The notes: a model not told the origin generated them from the letters alone. DNA of 64,000 nucleotides from Avibacterium volantium (GCF_900635775.1 NZ_LR134167.1:62001-126000), one strand, 5' to 3'. Positions 19,982-29,887 are shown, numbered from the stretch's first letter. Numbers and translations: made by a program.

Positions 19982-21220
19982 TTAGTCTTCCGTCCAGCGT
20001 TTAAAAATAAGCGACGTATTCACTCCACCAAAGGCGAAGTTATTATTCATAACATAATCTGTGTGAATTTCTCTTGCGGCGTGGCGGATATAATCTAACT
20101 CACCACAACGTGGATCGATATTGTCTAGGTTGAGCGTTGGGGCAAACCAGTTATCTCGCATCATTTCGATGGAGAACCAAGATTCTAATGCACCGCACGC
20201 ACCGAGAGTGTGTCCAAGATAGCTTTTTTGAGAACTAAGGGGTACGTTACCAAATAAAGCAGCGGTGGCAAGGGTTTCTGCAATATCACCTTGCTCTGTG
20301 GCGGTGCCGTGTCCATTTACATAGCCAATTTGCTCAGGACGTAAGCCTGCGTCTTCTAAAGCCAATTCCATACAGCGTTGCATCGTTTCTTTTTTCGGAC
20401 GCGTGATATGGCTACCATCGCTGTTCGCTCCATAGCCTACGACTTCCGCTAAGATTGTTGCATTACGCGCTTTGGCGTGTTCAAGTTCTTCTAAGACGAA
20501 GATCCCAGCGCCCTCACCGATCACCAAGCCATCACGATCCTGATCATAAGGGCGCGGTGTTTGCAGTGGTTGGTCATCACGACGACTTGCGGCGTAAAGG
20601 GAGTCAAACACATAAACTTGTGAAGGGCAGAATTCTTCACCACCGCCTGCTAACATCATTGGGATCATTCCATATTTGATCGCTTCATAGGCATAGCCAA
20701 TGCCTTGGCTGCCTGATGAGCAGGCGCTTGAGGTGGGAATAATGCGTCCGCTTAAGCCAAAGAAAATGCCGATATTTGCCGCTGTGGTATGGGGCATCAT
20801 TCGCACATAAGTATTAGCGCTGCTGGTGTTTGGATAGCCTGCCATCATTAAGCCAAGATCTTGAATATCTTTGGTACTACCTGATGATGAACCACTTGCT
20901 ACCCCCATATTGCCATTGAGTACACAAGGATCTAGTTCGCCATTTTGCAATAACCCTGCATTTGTTAGCGCCATTTCAGCAGCATCAACACAAAGCTGAG
21001 CCACTTTCCCCATACTGCGTAACTGCTTACGATTCCAATGGCTTGGCGGTGTGTAATTGTTGATCGGCGCACCAAGACGAGATTCAATTTCTCCGTCTAA
21101 CTTGCCCCAATCCATTGTTTGCACCGCATTTTTTTGTTTCGCAAAGGCTTGCTTAATGCTCGCCCAATCACGCCCAAATGCGGTAATACCGCCAACACCT
21201 GTTACCACAACTCGTTTCAT
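19982..21220 (-). CDS. apeR: Beta-ketoacyl-ACP synthase of the aryl polyene pathway (ApeR-like)
   Basis: FabF-type ketosynthase, 412 residues from the preferred ATG 21220 (MKRVVVTG, seven bases after AAGGAAC). The catalytic triad is visible: Cys in TSSACSSGSQG near residue 165, His in NGHGTATEQGD near 300 and His in YLGHTLGACGA near 335. In characterised APE systems this homodimeric synthase supports early chain extension. It is the last gene of the leftward operon, downstream of the ketoreductase with a 10-base gap. Confidence 0.88.
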   Translation of the reverse strand: MKRVVVTGVGGITAFGRDWASIKQAFAKQKNAVQTMDWGKLDGEIESRLGAPINNYTPPSHWNRKQLRSMGKVAQLCVDAAEMALTNAGLLQNGELDPCVLNGNMGVASGSSSGSTKDIQDLGLMMAGYPNTSSANTYVRMMPHTTAANIGIFFGLSGRIIPTSSACSSGSQGIGYAYEAIKYGMIPMMLAGGGEEFCPSQVYVFDSLYAASRRDDQPLQTPRPYDQDRDGLVIGEGAGIFVLEELEHAKARNATILAEVVGYGANSDGSHITRPKKETMQRCMELALEDAGLRPEQIGYVNGHGTATEQGDIAETLATAALFGNVPLSSQKSYLGHTLGACGALESWFSIEMMRDNWFAPTLNLDNIDPRCGELDYIRHAAREIHTDYVMNNNFAFGGVNTSLIFKRWTED

Positions 21221-21230
21221 CATTTGTTCC

Positions 21231-21959
21231 TTAGCATAATCCGCCATTTACGGCGATCACTTGGCGAGTAATATAGCCTGCTTTTTCATTCATTAAGAAA
21301 TCGACTGCGTGTGCCACTTCCTCAGGTTCTCCCATTCTTGCAACAGGAATGGCTTTGAGAATATCTTCAACAGGTACATTTTCGTCTAAAATTTCTGTAT
21401 TAATTAACCCCGGAGCAACACAATTTACCGTGATTTTGCGTTTTGCTAATTCCACGGCAAGGGCTTTTGCCGCGCCAATAATCCCCGCTTTTGAGGCGCT
21501 GTAATTCACTTGTCCACGATTTCCAATTAAGCCAGACACGGATGTGATACACACAATTCGCCCTGCTTTTCGGCGGCGGATCATCGGCATCATAATGGGG
21601 TGAAGAACATTGTAAAAGCCATCTAAATTGGTGCGTAACACAATATCCCAATCTTCATCGGTTAATGCAGGAAAAGCATTATCTCGGGTTAATCCAGCAT
21701 TGAGCACCACACCATAGTAAGCCCCAAATTGCTCAACATCAGCCAGTAATTTTTGTGCGGTGTCATCACGATCACTCACATCAAATTGCAAAATGCGTAC
21801 ATTTTGTCCCATTGCTCGAATTTGTTCTGCCACTGCTTGTGCTTCTGCCACTCGACTACGGCAGTGCAATACAATATCAAAGCCTGATTGCGCCAGCTGT
21901 AACGCAATGGCTTTGCCAATACCCCGGCTAGAGCCTGTAATTAATACGCTATTTGTCAT
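21231..21959 (-). CDS. apeQ: 3-ketoacyl-ACP reductase (ApeQ-like)
   Basis: FabG-type short-chain reductase, 242 residues. The NADPH loop is TGSSRGIGKA (residues 8-17), NAG is near 90, the catalytic Ser is in CITSVSG near 138 and Tyr/Lys are in YSASK near 153. It reduces the ketone after each condensation on the polyene. It lies between the dehydratase and the ketosynthase; its start overlaps the upstream dehydratase stop by a few bases. Confidence 0.9.
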   Translation of the reverse strand: MTNSVLITGSSRGIGKAIALQLAQSGFDIVLHCRSRVAEAQAVAEQIRAMGQNVRILQFDVSDRDDTAQKLLADVEQFGAYYGVVLNAGLTRDNAFPALTDEDWDIVLRTNLDGFYNVLHPIMMPMIRRRKAGRIVCITSVSGLIGNRGQVNYSASKAGIIGAAKALAVELAKRKITVNCVAPGLINTEILDENVPVEDILKAIPVARMGEPEEVAHAVDFLMNEKAGYITRQVIAVNGGLC

Positions 21960-22411
21960 ACTTTTTTCTCTTTTGGTGGACGCAATACATTCAGCGTCCC
22001 TTCAATAATCAGTTCATTCGTATTTTTATTTCGCAGTTGGCAATCAAATACGCCAAAGCCAGTGTCATCTTCAAGAGAGCGCTGAATGCGAATTTCCAAT
22101 GTGCTGCCAACAGGAATATTTTGCTGATAAATATGTAATTTTCTTGTACCAAGCCAATAACCTAGCCCAATAGGCTGACCTGCTCGAACACATTTACAAC
22201 CCGCCCAAGCCGCAATGCCCTGAGCCATAATTTCAGCCCCTACAAAACTTGCTAGTTTGCCATTTTTTAGCAAAATATGATCCGCACTTACCTGTGCTTG
22301 CGCAATGAGAAAATCTTCCCCAAATTCATCAATTTGTTGTAATAGCACCATTTCACCACTGTGTGGCAAAAGTGGCGCAATATGGGTAATCGGGCAGGTT
22401 AAATCAAACAT
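21956..22411 (-). CDS. apeP: 3-hydroxyacyl-ACP dehydratase, hotdog fold (ApeP-like)
   Basis: A 151-residue hotdog protein. LLPHSGEMVLL (residues 14-24) gives the likely catalytic His, and FVGAEIMAQGIAAW near 57 gives the acidic residue and the central helix. In known APE systems ApeP works with ApeI as the dehydratase that makes the conjugated double bonds. In this cluster the ApeI-type domain is found fused to an AMP ligase at 32500-34161. The gene overlaps both neighbours. Confidence 0.85.
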   Translation of the reverse strand: MFDLTCPITHIAPLLPHSGEMVLLQQIDEFGEDFLIAQAQVSADHILLKNGKLASFVGAEIMAQGIAAWAGCKCVRAGQPIGLGYWLGTRKLHIYQQNIPVGSTLEIRIQRSLEDDTGFGVFDCQLRNKNTNELIIEGTLNVLRPPKEKKV

Positions 22412-23624
22412 CGCTTTCTCCCAAAATGATCACCGTATTATTGCCGCCAAAAGCAAAGGAGCTGCTTGCACCAATGCGTTTTCTGTGCGTCCAGCGGCTG
22501 TTATCGTCTGTAATCGCAACCTTCGGTAAGGCAGGATCGGGCTCGCCGTCCCATAATTGTGGAGGCAATTTCCCCTCGGGATTGAAATCAGAATGAATCA
22601 TTCCCCACAAAATCGCTGCTTCTACTGCGCCGGCAGCGCCTAATGTATGCCCTGTGTAGGGTTTTGTTGTGGTGCAAGGGGTATTTTCACCAAACACATT
22701 ATGCACCGCTAAAATTTCCATTTGATCGTTATGGAGCGTGCCTGTGCCGTGCAAATTGATCCAACCGATTTCATCTGCCGCAAGCTGGCTATTTGCTAAA
22801 GCGGCTCGAAATGCCGCAATCGCTCCTTCGCCCTCGGGGTGTGGGGAAGACATATGATACGCATCACTACTCGCGCCATAGCCTAATAATTCCACCGATT
22901 GTCCTAAAGGTTGTTTAGACAGCACAAACATTGCTGCACCCTCGCCAATATTAATCTCTTTACGATTTGCTGAAAGCGGATTCGTTTGGCTATCAGATAA
23001 CACAGACAAGGATTGAAAGCCCTTAATGGTTAAAGGCGATAAGGTATCCACACCGCCACAAATCACCGCATCACATAGATTATTTTTCAATAATCGTGCC
23101 GCACTCATTAAGGCTCTTGCCCCAGACGTGCAAGCGGTGGAAATGCCATAACATAAGCCATTCAAACCATATTGCCACGCGACAAAATCGGCGGGTGCAG
23201 AAAAATATTGTTGCTGTTGTTTAAAAGACACTTTCGACCAATCTTGATGTTCTGCGGCTTGCTTAAATACTTCAATGTTTTCATCTACGCCTGTGGTGGA
23301 TGTCCCCACCACCACGGCAATGCGATGTTTGCCGAACGTCTGAATGGCTTGCTCAATCTGCGTTTCTAGCTGGGCTAAACAATGCCACAAAAGCTGATTA
23401 TTACGGCTACGATGTTCGGCGGGAACAGTATCTTGAAAAGGGCGAAGTGGCACATTCACCGCACCATACATTCGTGCATTGTCTGACAGCCCATTTTCAC
23501 TAAATGGCGTATCACACAAACTTAACGTAGAAGGTGCGCCTGATAATAAGGTTGAAATATGGGCTGCCAGCCCCTCGCCTAAACTACTTACCACCGCAGG
23601 TTGCGATAAATACAATTTACTCAC
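22404..23624 (-). CDS. apeO: Beta-ketoacyl-ACP synthase of the aryl polyene pathway (ApeO-like)
   Basis: A 406-residue ketosynthase with complete catalytic residues: Cys in STACTSGARAL near 164, His in LHGTGT near 292 and His in YTGHTLGAAGA near 323. Known APE pathways use ApeO as the active half of a heterodimer with the chain-length factor ApeC; the matching CLF here is at 35450-36202. The start overlaps no gene, and the stop overlaps the next ATG by eight bases. Confidence 0.88.
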   Translation of the reverse strand: MSKLYLSQPAVVSSLGEGLAAHISTLLSGAPSTLSLCDTPFSENGLSDNARMYGAVNVPLRPFQDTVPAEHRSRNNQLLWHCLAQLETQIEQAIQTFGKHRIAVVVGTSTTGVDENIEVFKQAAEHQDWSKVSFKQQQQYFSAPADFVAWQYGLNGLCYGISTACTSGARALMSAARLLKNNLCDAVICGGVDTLSPLTIKGFQSLSVLSDSQTNPLSANRKEINIGEGAAMFVLSKQPLGQSVELLGYGASSDAYHMSSPHPEGEGAIAAFRAALANSQLAADEIGWINLHGTGTLHNDQMEILAVHNVFGENTPCTTTKPYTGHTLGAAGAVEAAILWGMIHSDFNPEGKLPPQLWDGEPDPALPKVAITDDNSRWTHRKRIGASSSFAFGGNNTVIILGESDV

Positions 23625-23632
23625 ATTATTCC

Positions 23633-24139
23633 TTAATTTAGTAACGTTACACGCCAGTGGCTGTGGTCGGTTAAATCAATTTTCCACGCAGGGGATTGCC
23701 CTTCAATCGACCACACTGGTTTGTGATTAATAAAATAAACTCGTTGTTTACCTTGCATTTCCACTGCGCTAAATGGAAAAAGCGAAGCGTCTGGGTATAA
23801 CGCCGTTGCGATCGCAGAAAATAACCACTTCGCTTGTGGATTTGGCATTACAAAACCATCATTTTGCCAACCTTGCGGCGTTAAAATCGCTCGTGCTAAG
23901 GGCGCACCAAGGGGATCGGTTTGCACCCAACGCCATTGCTTAGGCTGATATTGTAAGGCAAGTAAACTTTGTTGCTGTGAGAGATGTTGCTCATCTTGCC
24001 GTTCAATTTTAAATAATTGGCTCGCTGGCGTATTCGCTGGAAAATCTTGCGGTTGCGGCAAATTCTGACAGCCCATCAAACCACATAGCACAACAGTAAT
24101 AACCCCAGCTCGCCATTGATTCATTCTTTTTATCATCAT
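23633..24139 (-). CDS. apeN: DUF3261 lipoprotein of the APE cluster (ApeN-like)
   Basis: A 168-residue lipoprotein with a signal peptide and lipobox LMGC near residues 21-24. The rest is a beta-rich domain with YQPKQWRWVQTDPLGAP, as in DUF3261 proteins that accompany APE clusters. It presumably assists transfer of the finished pigment lipid to the outer membrane; the function is not proven. The start could be ATG 24139, 24136 or 24124. The 160 bases upstream hold two uptake signals and poly-T tracts and no gene. Confidence 0.72.
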   Translation of the reverse strand: MMIKRMNQWRAGVITVVLCGLMGCQNLPQPQDFPANTPASQLFKIERQDEQHLSQQQSLLALQYQPKQWRWVQTDPLGAPLARAILTPQGWQNDGFVMPNPQAKWLFSAIATALYPDASLFPFSAVEMQGKQRVYFINHKPVWSIEGQSPAWKIDLTDHSHWRVTLLN

Positions 24140-24299
24140 ATTAAGTGCGGTTGTTTTTTTTTTATTTTTTCGATTGTAGCATATTTCTTTTTATTTCAAT
24201 TCACAGAAAAACGAGAACCTTATGCTATGTACTAACGAATTTGGAAAAACACGCAAAAATCCCACCGCACTTTAATTTTCTATCTATTTTTATTTCTCA

Positions 24300-25535
24300 T
24301 TACTCTTGGCTTGCCGCACCACAAATCTCAGCTAACGCAGCAAGGCGCTGTTTTGATTTCGCCACAAATGGATTGGCACTATCCCACGCATAGCCAGCTA
24401 AGATAGAAGAAATCATACGGCGAATTTCAGGCTGTGGATCTTTGGCATACACCACATCTTGGAACGAACCATCATACCAGCCATTTACATAAGTGCGGAA
24501 GGTATCAACGCCAAGCATTAATGGTTCGGCAAATTCTTTTTGCCAATCAACGCTCTCGCCTTTTAATTGACGCACGATTAACGGCGCGGCAAGATGCGCG
24601 GAATGCAACGCAATGGTTACCCCTGATGAAAATACGGGATCTAAAAACTCCGCCGCATTACCCAATAAAGCAAAGCCTTTGCCGTGCAAGGTTTTTACAT
24701 TCGCAGAATAGCCCTGAATATGGCGATAAGGGAAGTCGTTTTCCCACACTGCATTTTTTAATATCCGTTTTAGCATAGGGCATTCTAACGCAAACTTTTT
24801 CAACACCTGTTCATCATCACCATCAAGGGTTTCTGGCAAGCCTACCACGCCAATTGAGCAACGATTATCGGCAAACGGAATTAACCATAGCCACACATCA
24901 CGATGCACTGGGTGAGTGGTAATAAGAATTTTGTTTCGATCAAACTCAGGATCATCAATATTGTCATCAATATGGGTGAAACGAGCCACACGAGCAGGCA
25001 AGTGCGAAGGTAACTCCAAATCTAATAAGCGTGGTAATACGCGCCCGTAACCACTTGCATCAAGAACAAATTTCGCGTGCAAATTGTAGCTTTCACCTTT
25101 ATCGTTACGCACCTGTAATTGCACACCATTGTCTTGAGGTTCAAAAGCTAACACTTCATTGCCAAAACGCACATCAACGCCACGCTTTGCCACTTCATCA
25201 ATTAAAATTTTATCGAAAATTCCCCGTCTAACTTGAAAGGTTGTGCCAGCACCAGTGGTAAATTTGTCGGTAAAATCAAAATAAGTATAGCGATTGCCCC
25301 AAGTGAACGCTGCGCCATTTTTAAATTGGAAACTCGGTTCGCGGTTTACTGCGTCCACCAATTCTGCTTCACGCAAAATTTCCATACAATAAGGCAGTAG
25401 GCTCTCACCAATCACAAAGCGTGGGAAATATTGTTTCTCTAACACGCATACAGACAACCCTTGCTTTGCTAACAATGCCGCAGCCACTGAACCTGAAGGC
25501 CCTGCACCAATAATTGCAACATCACATTGACTCAT
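24300..25535 (-). CDS. FAD-dependent oxidoreductase resembling flavin halogenases
   Basis: A 411-residue flavoprotein. FAD-binding GAGPSG is at residues 10-15 and GES at 43-45. It shows the hallmarks of flavin-dependent halogenases: WLWLIP fits the WxWxIP motif near residue 215, DPVFSSG near 315 fits the second motif, and Lys72 (in FQFKNGA) is placed like the catalytic lysine. The same superfamily also contains hydroxylases and geranylgeranyl reductases, so halogenation is not certain. It may decorate the aryl head group. It sits between the MMPL exporter and the DUF3261 gene inside the APE operon. Confidence 0.75.
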   Translation of the reverse strand: MSQCDVAIIGAGPSGSVAAALLAKQGLSVCVLEKQYFPRFVIGESLLPYCMEILREAELVDAVNREPSFQFKNGAAFTWGNRYTYFDFTDKFTTGAGTTFQVRRGIFDKILIDEVAKRGVDVRFGNEVLAFEPQDNGVQLQVRNDKGESYNLHAKFVLDASGYGRVLPRLLDLELPSHLPARVARFTHIDDNIDDPEFDRNKILITTHPVHRDVWLWLIPFADNRCSIGVVGLPETLDGDDEQVLKKFALECPMLKRILKNAVWENDFPYRHIQGYSANVKTLHGKGFALLGNAAEFLDPVFSSGVTIALHSAHLAAPLIVRQLKGESVDWQKEFAEPLMLGVDTFRTYVNGWYDGSFQDVVYAKDPQPEIRRMISSILAGYAWDSANPFVAKSKQRLAALAEICGAASQE

Positions 25536-25561
25536 TTTTTTCTCCCTAAAAAGTTTATTTA

Positions 25562-27892
25562 TTATTTACGATACATTATAAACGCAATCCCCACTGCACA
25601 GATCACGCCGATACTCACGCTTAGTCCAAACAACGCCACCGCTGGCGTGCTGCTTAACGTGAGCAAACCGAAAGAAATCAGCGTGGTACTGGCCGCGAGT
25701 AAAATGGCGAATTGCTTATGCGCAGTCAATGCCGACACCGCTTGCAAATACGCCACATAATCCACTGCAATGGCGGAAACTAATAACATTCCAAACATCG
25801 CAAACAAACTGATTGGCAAGCCAAGCCAGCCGAAAATCCCCAAGGTGGCAAGCACCGCACAAACTGGCACAAATAACATTTTGCCACTGGTTTTCGCCCC
25901 GAAATAACGCCATAACAACAATCCCGCCAACGCGAAAGAAAGCAGTTTCAACCACGCTGCTTGATTACGGGTTTGTTGGAAAGATTCGTTTAAGTGGCTA
26001 CGCTTGTCTTGCCAGAAAATATCTTGATCATTCGCAAGTTGCGATAAGGCTTGGTGAACTCCACCATTAACAGGAACAATCGCTGTGCGTTGTCCGTTTA
26101 TTTGCCCTAAATACAAACTTTGCCACCCTTGCCCTAAGGGGCTTTTTAGTGCAGCTTGTAAGGATACCGCAGGTTGGGTTGTCAGCGCGTTAAGCTGTTG
26201 TTGCACAATTTCAGCAGTAATACCCATTGCGGTGAGCGGTGCGAAATCCTGTTCAGATAAATTCTGTAATTGTTGGGCAAAATTATGCTGCTGCTTTTCG
26301 CTCATTAACCATTGGCTCAAAGATTGATAACTTTCTAGCTGCTGTTGCTGCTTGGCTTGTTTTAATCGAATATCAAGTGCGGTCAATTTTTCGAGTAATT
26401 TTTCATCATTTTCTGCTCGCACAAAAAAATATTGCCCACTTAACTGCATTCCGATTAATTCACCAATTTTCTGCGTTTGGCTGACTAAGTTGGGCGACAA
26501 TGCCACCCATTGGCGAATATCATCTTGCCATTTAGATTGCGTAATTCCGCCTACCACAAAAAGACTGAGCATAGCGAGTAAGGCTTTTCGATAAACCAAA
26601 AACTTTTGCAAAAAGCACCGCACTTTGTAAAAGGCATATAACAAATTTGTTGGGCGTTTAGTTTGATAATGGAGGAAAAAATAAGGCAATAAAAGTTGTG
26701 TACACAACACCGCTGCCAATAGTGCCGCCGCTGAAAATAGCGCAGTTTGCTGTAACACGGGTAAGGTGGTGAACCCCAGCAAACCATAGCCAAGCAAGGT
26801 GACTAATAAACTCACGCTAAAGGTTAGGCGTAATTTCTGCATTGCAGGCTGTGGTTGCCAACGGCGAGAAAGCAATGAGCCAGATAACCAATGTAGCGGA
26901 AAGTCAATCAACACACCGATTAAACTCGTGCCGATGACCAGGGTTAAAATATGCACCTGCTTAAACCAAGCAAGGGTTGCCACTAAACCGACCAACACGC
27001 CAGCTGCAATGGGGAAAAATAGCCATAATACGCGTAACGATCGAAATACCACCAGCAATAAGCTTAAAGTCAGCCCAATGCCAAAGCCGCTCATTAATTG
27101 GCTTTCTTGTTCCGCTCCTTGTTTGGCTTGCAGCGCAAATAAACTTGCGCCAGTGATCGCCATTTCCGCCCCCTGTTCTTGCACAAGGTGCTGATTTTGC
27201 GCAATCAGTTGCTGCAATGCCAAAGGTGGAGTAAGCCAGTTTTGTGGGGTTAATTCGCCTTGCAATAATACCCAAGTTTTTCCTTGCTCATTGACTGTTA
27301 ATGCGCCACTTTCTGCCTGCCATTGCACATTGCTTTGTGGCTGTGCTTGCGCGAGTGTAAATCGTCCGAAGCCAAGCCAATCTTGATCTAAGGGCAATAA
27401 ACTTTGTGCCGCGAAAGGATTACTAATTTGCTCGGCATATTGCTGAAAATATTGATGGGGCTGTTGAATTAATTGTGTACGAATATCCACAGGCAAGGTG
27501 GCGAAAGCAAGGGCTTTTACGCCTTCACGAAGCTGATTAAGATCGGGTTGAAATTCACTCGCCACTTGGCTGAACAATCCGCTCTCACGCCAGCGCTGTG
27601 CAATTTGTTGCGAAAGTTGCAATGCTTGGTGAACTTGCGGTGCGCCGACAAGGGCAATAATTTTGCGGTTAAGTTGTTGTTCCTGTTGTTTATCCACTTG
27701 CTGCTGCACCGCTTGCCATTGTTGATCCTTAGGGAGCAGTGCTTGTAAATCTGTTTGTAGCCAATTCCCACGCCAGATAAACACCGCCAGCACAGCCACA
27801 CAAAACACCAAGCTTATTACATAAGCAAGGCGAACCGATGTAGAAAAAAGTGCGGTGGAAAATTTTGCTGTTTTTATTGGCAAGTGCGACAT
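25562..27892 (-). CDS. apeM: MMPL/RND-type exporter of the APE cluster (ApeM-like)
   Basis: About 776 residues with the MMPL layout: one N-terminal membrane helix, a large periplasmic domain, five helices, a second periplasmic domain and five more helices. The motif GVLIDFPLHWLSG near residue 330 and AVDYVAYLQAV near 690 are the paired transmembrane motifs. It is thought to move the aryl polyene lipid across or out of the inner membrane. ATG 27892 has GAGAG upstream; GTG 27904 is possible. It is followed closely by the flavoprotein gene. Confidence 0.87.
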   Translation of the reverse strand: MSHLPIKTAKFSTALFSTSVRLAYVISLVFCVAVLAVFIWRGNWLQTDLQALLPKDQQWQAVQQQVDKQQEQQLNRKIIALVGAPQVHQALQLSQQIAQRWRESGLFSQVASEFQPDLNQLREGVKALAFATLPVDIRTQLIQQPHQYFQQYAEQISNPFAAQSLLPLDQDWLGFGRFTLAQAQPQSNVQWQAESGALTVNEQGKTWVLLQGELTPQNWLTPPLALQQLIAQNQHLVQEQGAEMAITGASLFALQAKQGAEQESQLMSGFGIGLTLSLLLVVFRSLRVLWLFFPIAAGVLVGLVATLAWFKQVHILTLVIGTSLIGVLIDFPLHWLSGSLLSRRWQPQPAMQKLRLTFSVSLLVTLLGYGLLGFTTLPVLQQTALFSAAALLAAVLCTQLLLPYFFLHYQTKRPTNLLYAFYKVRCFLQKFLVYRKALLAMLSLFVVGGITQSKWQDDIRQWVALSPNLVSQTQKIGELIGMQLSGQYFFVRAENDEKLLEKLTALDIRLKQAKQQQQLESYQSLSQWLMSEKQQHNFAQQLQNLSEQDFAPLTAMGITAEIVQQQLNALTTQPAVSLQAALKSPLGQGWQSLYLGQINGQRTAIVPVNGGVHQALSQLANDQDIFWQDKRSHLNESFQQTRNQAAWLKLLSFALAGLLLWRYFGAKTSGKMLFVPVCAVLATLGIFGWLGLPISLFAMFGMLLVSAIAVDYVAYLQAVSALTAHKQFAILLAASTTLISFGLLTLSSTPAVALFGLSVSIGVICAVGIAFIMYRK

Positions 27893-27908
27893 TTTGGCTC
27901 TCACTTTT

Positions 27909-28493
27909 TTATTCTAGTGCTTGCTTTACCGCAGGTGGTAAGGGTTGATTAAGCTGAATGTGCTGAAAGTGAATTTTGGTGCTATCGCCTTGCACTTCAT
28001 TCAGTTGCATTGCGGTAACACTTTGATTTCCCTGCACAATAATTGACGTAAAGATCTGTTTCATTAAGAGTGAACTAGGCGTAAGGTGCAATGTCCATTG
28101 TTTTGCATCGCCACTTAATGCCACGTCAAAATGGCTTTTTAGCCCTGACAAATCTCCCGACAACAACCCTAAAAACAGACGAATTTGTTGCGATTGTGTC
28201 ATATTTCCGTTGGAAATCCAGTGTTGCCCATTCCATTGCTCAATGCCTTGTGACGTGATGCGTAATTCCGTGCTAAACGGCTGTTGCATTTTCCACAGCA
28301 ATCCCTTTTCTGCCACTAAGGCAAATTGCCCACTGCTTTCAATCGGTTGGGGTAATGCTTTGAGAAAGCGTTGCTGCAAAAAATCCCCTTGCACATTATG
28401 GCTTTGTTGAAGTTGTTTGATCAGATCTTGCTCTGAAAACGCCCAAAGGGGCAAGCTGATTACCCCTAGCAATAACACCAAATATTTTTTCAT
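27909..28493 (-). CDS. apeL: LolA-like outer membrane lipoprotein carrier (ApeL-like)
   Basis: A 194-residue periplasmic protein with a signal peptide (MKKYLVLLLGVISLPLWA) and a LolA-like unclosed barrel; QGDFLQQRF near residue 37 and KGLLWKMQQPF near 65 are typical. In APE clusters this protein probably ferries the hydrophobic product through the periplasm, together with the MMPL exporter encoded next to it. It is not the housekeeping LolA. Confidence 0.82.
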   Translation of the reverse strand: MKKYLVLLLGVISLPLWAFSEQDLIKQLQQSHNVQGDFLQQRFLKALPQPIESSGQFALVAEKGLLWKMQQPFSTELRITSQGIEQWNGQHWISNGNMTQSQQIRLFLGLLSGDLSGLKSHFDVALSGDAKQWTLHLTPSSLLMKQIFTSIIVQGNQSVTAMQLNEVQGDSTKIHFQHIQLNQPLPPAVKQALE

Positions 28494-28511
28494 TTCAGTT
28501 TTTCCTTTGCC

Positions 28512-28958
28512 TTAGGCTAACGGTTGAAAGCCTTTGTAGGCTTCAAAGGCTTTACGCCAATTTTCTGTTGCCTCTAATTGCATTTCGCCTGTTTGGGCGT
28601 CCACCACCACTTGTGTGGTGCTGGCGACCGTGAGTTTTTTACCCGTTGCTAAATCGGTAATCACATAATCAATACGCAGGCAAGTATCATATTCCACCAC
28701 GGAAAGGGTTACGCGGATTTTTTGACGAAAAAGCGCAGGGCGAACGTATTTCACATTCAGTTGCACAATGGGCCAACCATAGCCGTCAGCACGAATATCA
28801 TCATAAGTGTAGCCAATGTCTTCTAGCAACGCACAACGTGCCATTTCAAAATATTTAATGTAATGCCCGTGCCACATAATATGCGCAGAATCCACATCAA
28901 AAAAGGGAATTTCATAATCAGATTGATGTTGGCAATAAACGTGTTTTTTCGCTTTCAT
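28512..28958 (-). CDS. apeK: Acyl-CoA/ACP thioesterase, hotdog fold (ApeK-like)
   Basis: A 148-residue YbgC/FadM-type thioesterase. FFDVDSAHIMWHGHYIKYFE near residues 19-38 contains the usual aspartate and the YbgC-like HYIKYFE segment. It may release the polyene chain or edit stalled ACP intermediates. Its ATG overlaps the stop of the upstream acyltransferase gene (28955). Confidence 0.83.
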   Translation of the reverse strand: MKAKKHVYCQHQSDYEIPFFDVDSAHIMWHGHYIKYFEMARCALLEDIGYTYDDIRADGYGWPIVQLNVKYVRPALFRQKIRVTLSVVEYDTCLRIDYVITDLATGKKLTVASTTQVVVDAQTGEMQLEATENWRKAFEAYKGFQPLA

Positions 28959-29887
28959 TCTTTATTATCGTTCCAAAAATCGTAAAAATTAAACCATTGC
29001 AATGGCTGCTCACGGCAGGCTTGCGCCAATACATCAGCATATTGTCGCATTGCCTGTTGAATATGTTGCTGGCGCACTTCACCTCGCCCTGAAATGGCAG
29101 TGCTGAAACGGCGCAATTTTAATTGATAGCGTCCTTGCGATTTCACACAAAACACCGTATTAAGCGGTGCTTTGAGCAATGCCGAAAGCAGCCAAGCGCC
29201 TTGCGGAAAATCTGCTAGTCTGCCGAGAAAATTAACTTTTTGTGTTTTATCGCCACGCACAGGAATGCGATCTGCGGCAATGGCAATCCATTCACCACGT
29301 TCTATACGTTGGTGCAATTCAAACATCTTTTGTGCATCTAAATCCGTTACCTGAATGACAGGAAGGGCTTTTGCCCCCGCTTTTTCTAAAGCTTCATTAA
29401 AAGCCTCTGCGTGGTGGCTATGTACTAACACGTTCAGCACAAAATTAGGATGATGTCCGCTATCAACTAACGCGCGACAAATTTCAATATTGCCAAAATG
29501 GGAGCATAATAAAATTTGCCCACGGCTTTGATGATCAATATCGTGATAAAGATTATCCGCATCATCAATATGCAAATCGTGATAGTTAATTTTATTTTGC
29601 CACACCGCAAAGCGATCCGTGATTGCTTCGCCAAAAGTCAAAAATTGACGAAAAACCGCCCAAGTTGGTAATTTCACTTCTGGAAAGGTTTGACACAAAC
29701 ATTGCTGATATTCAGCAATATATTGACGCGCTTTCTTTGAAGTGGCAAAAAAATAGCTCACTACCACGAAGGTCGCAAAGCGGATCGCCCACAAAGGCAG
29801 ATATGCCACAATCAAGCGGGTGAGATTGAGAAAGAATCGAGTACCACGCTCTTGTTGCTTTGCCCAATGTTTTTCTTGTTGGCTCAT
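28955..29887 (-). CDS. LpxL/HtrB-like acyltransferase
   Basis: About 310 residues of the lysophospholipid acyltransferase superfamily. CSHFGNIEICRAL gives the H-x4-E catalytic motif, and an N-terminal hydrophobic segment suggests membrane anchoring. ATG 29887 overlaps the stop of the glycosyltransferase gene as ATGA. In several APE clusters this domain and the glycosyltransferase are one fused protein (ApeJ); here they are separate genes in the same order. It may transfer the polyene acyl group to a glycolipid or to the resorcinol; this is inference. Confidence 0.83.
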   Translation of the reverse strand: MSQQEKHWAKQQERGTRFFLNLTRLIVAYLPLWAIRFATFVVVSYFFATSKKARQYIAEYQQCLCQTFPEVKLPTWAVFRQFLTFGEAITDRFAVWQNKINYHDLHIDDADNLYHDIDHQSRGQILLCSHFGNIEICRALVDSGHHPNFVLNVLVHSHHAEAFNEALEKAGAKALPVIQVTDLDAQKMFELHQRIERGEWIAIAADRIPVRGDKTQKVNFLGRLADFPQGAWLLSALLKAPLNTVFCVKSQGRYQLKLRRFSTAISGRGEVRQQHIQQAMRQYADVLAQACREQPLQWFNFYDFWNDNKE

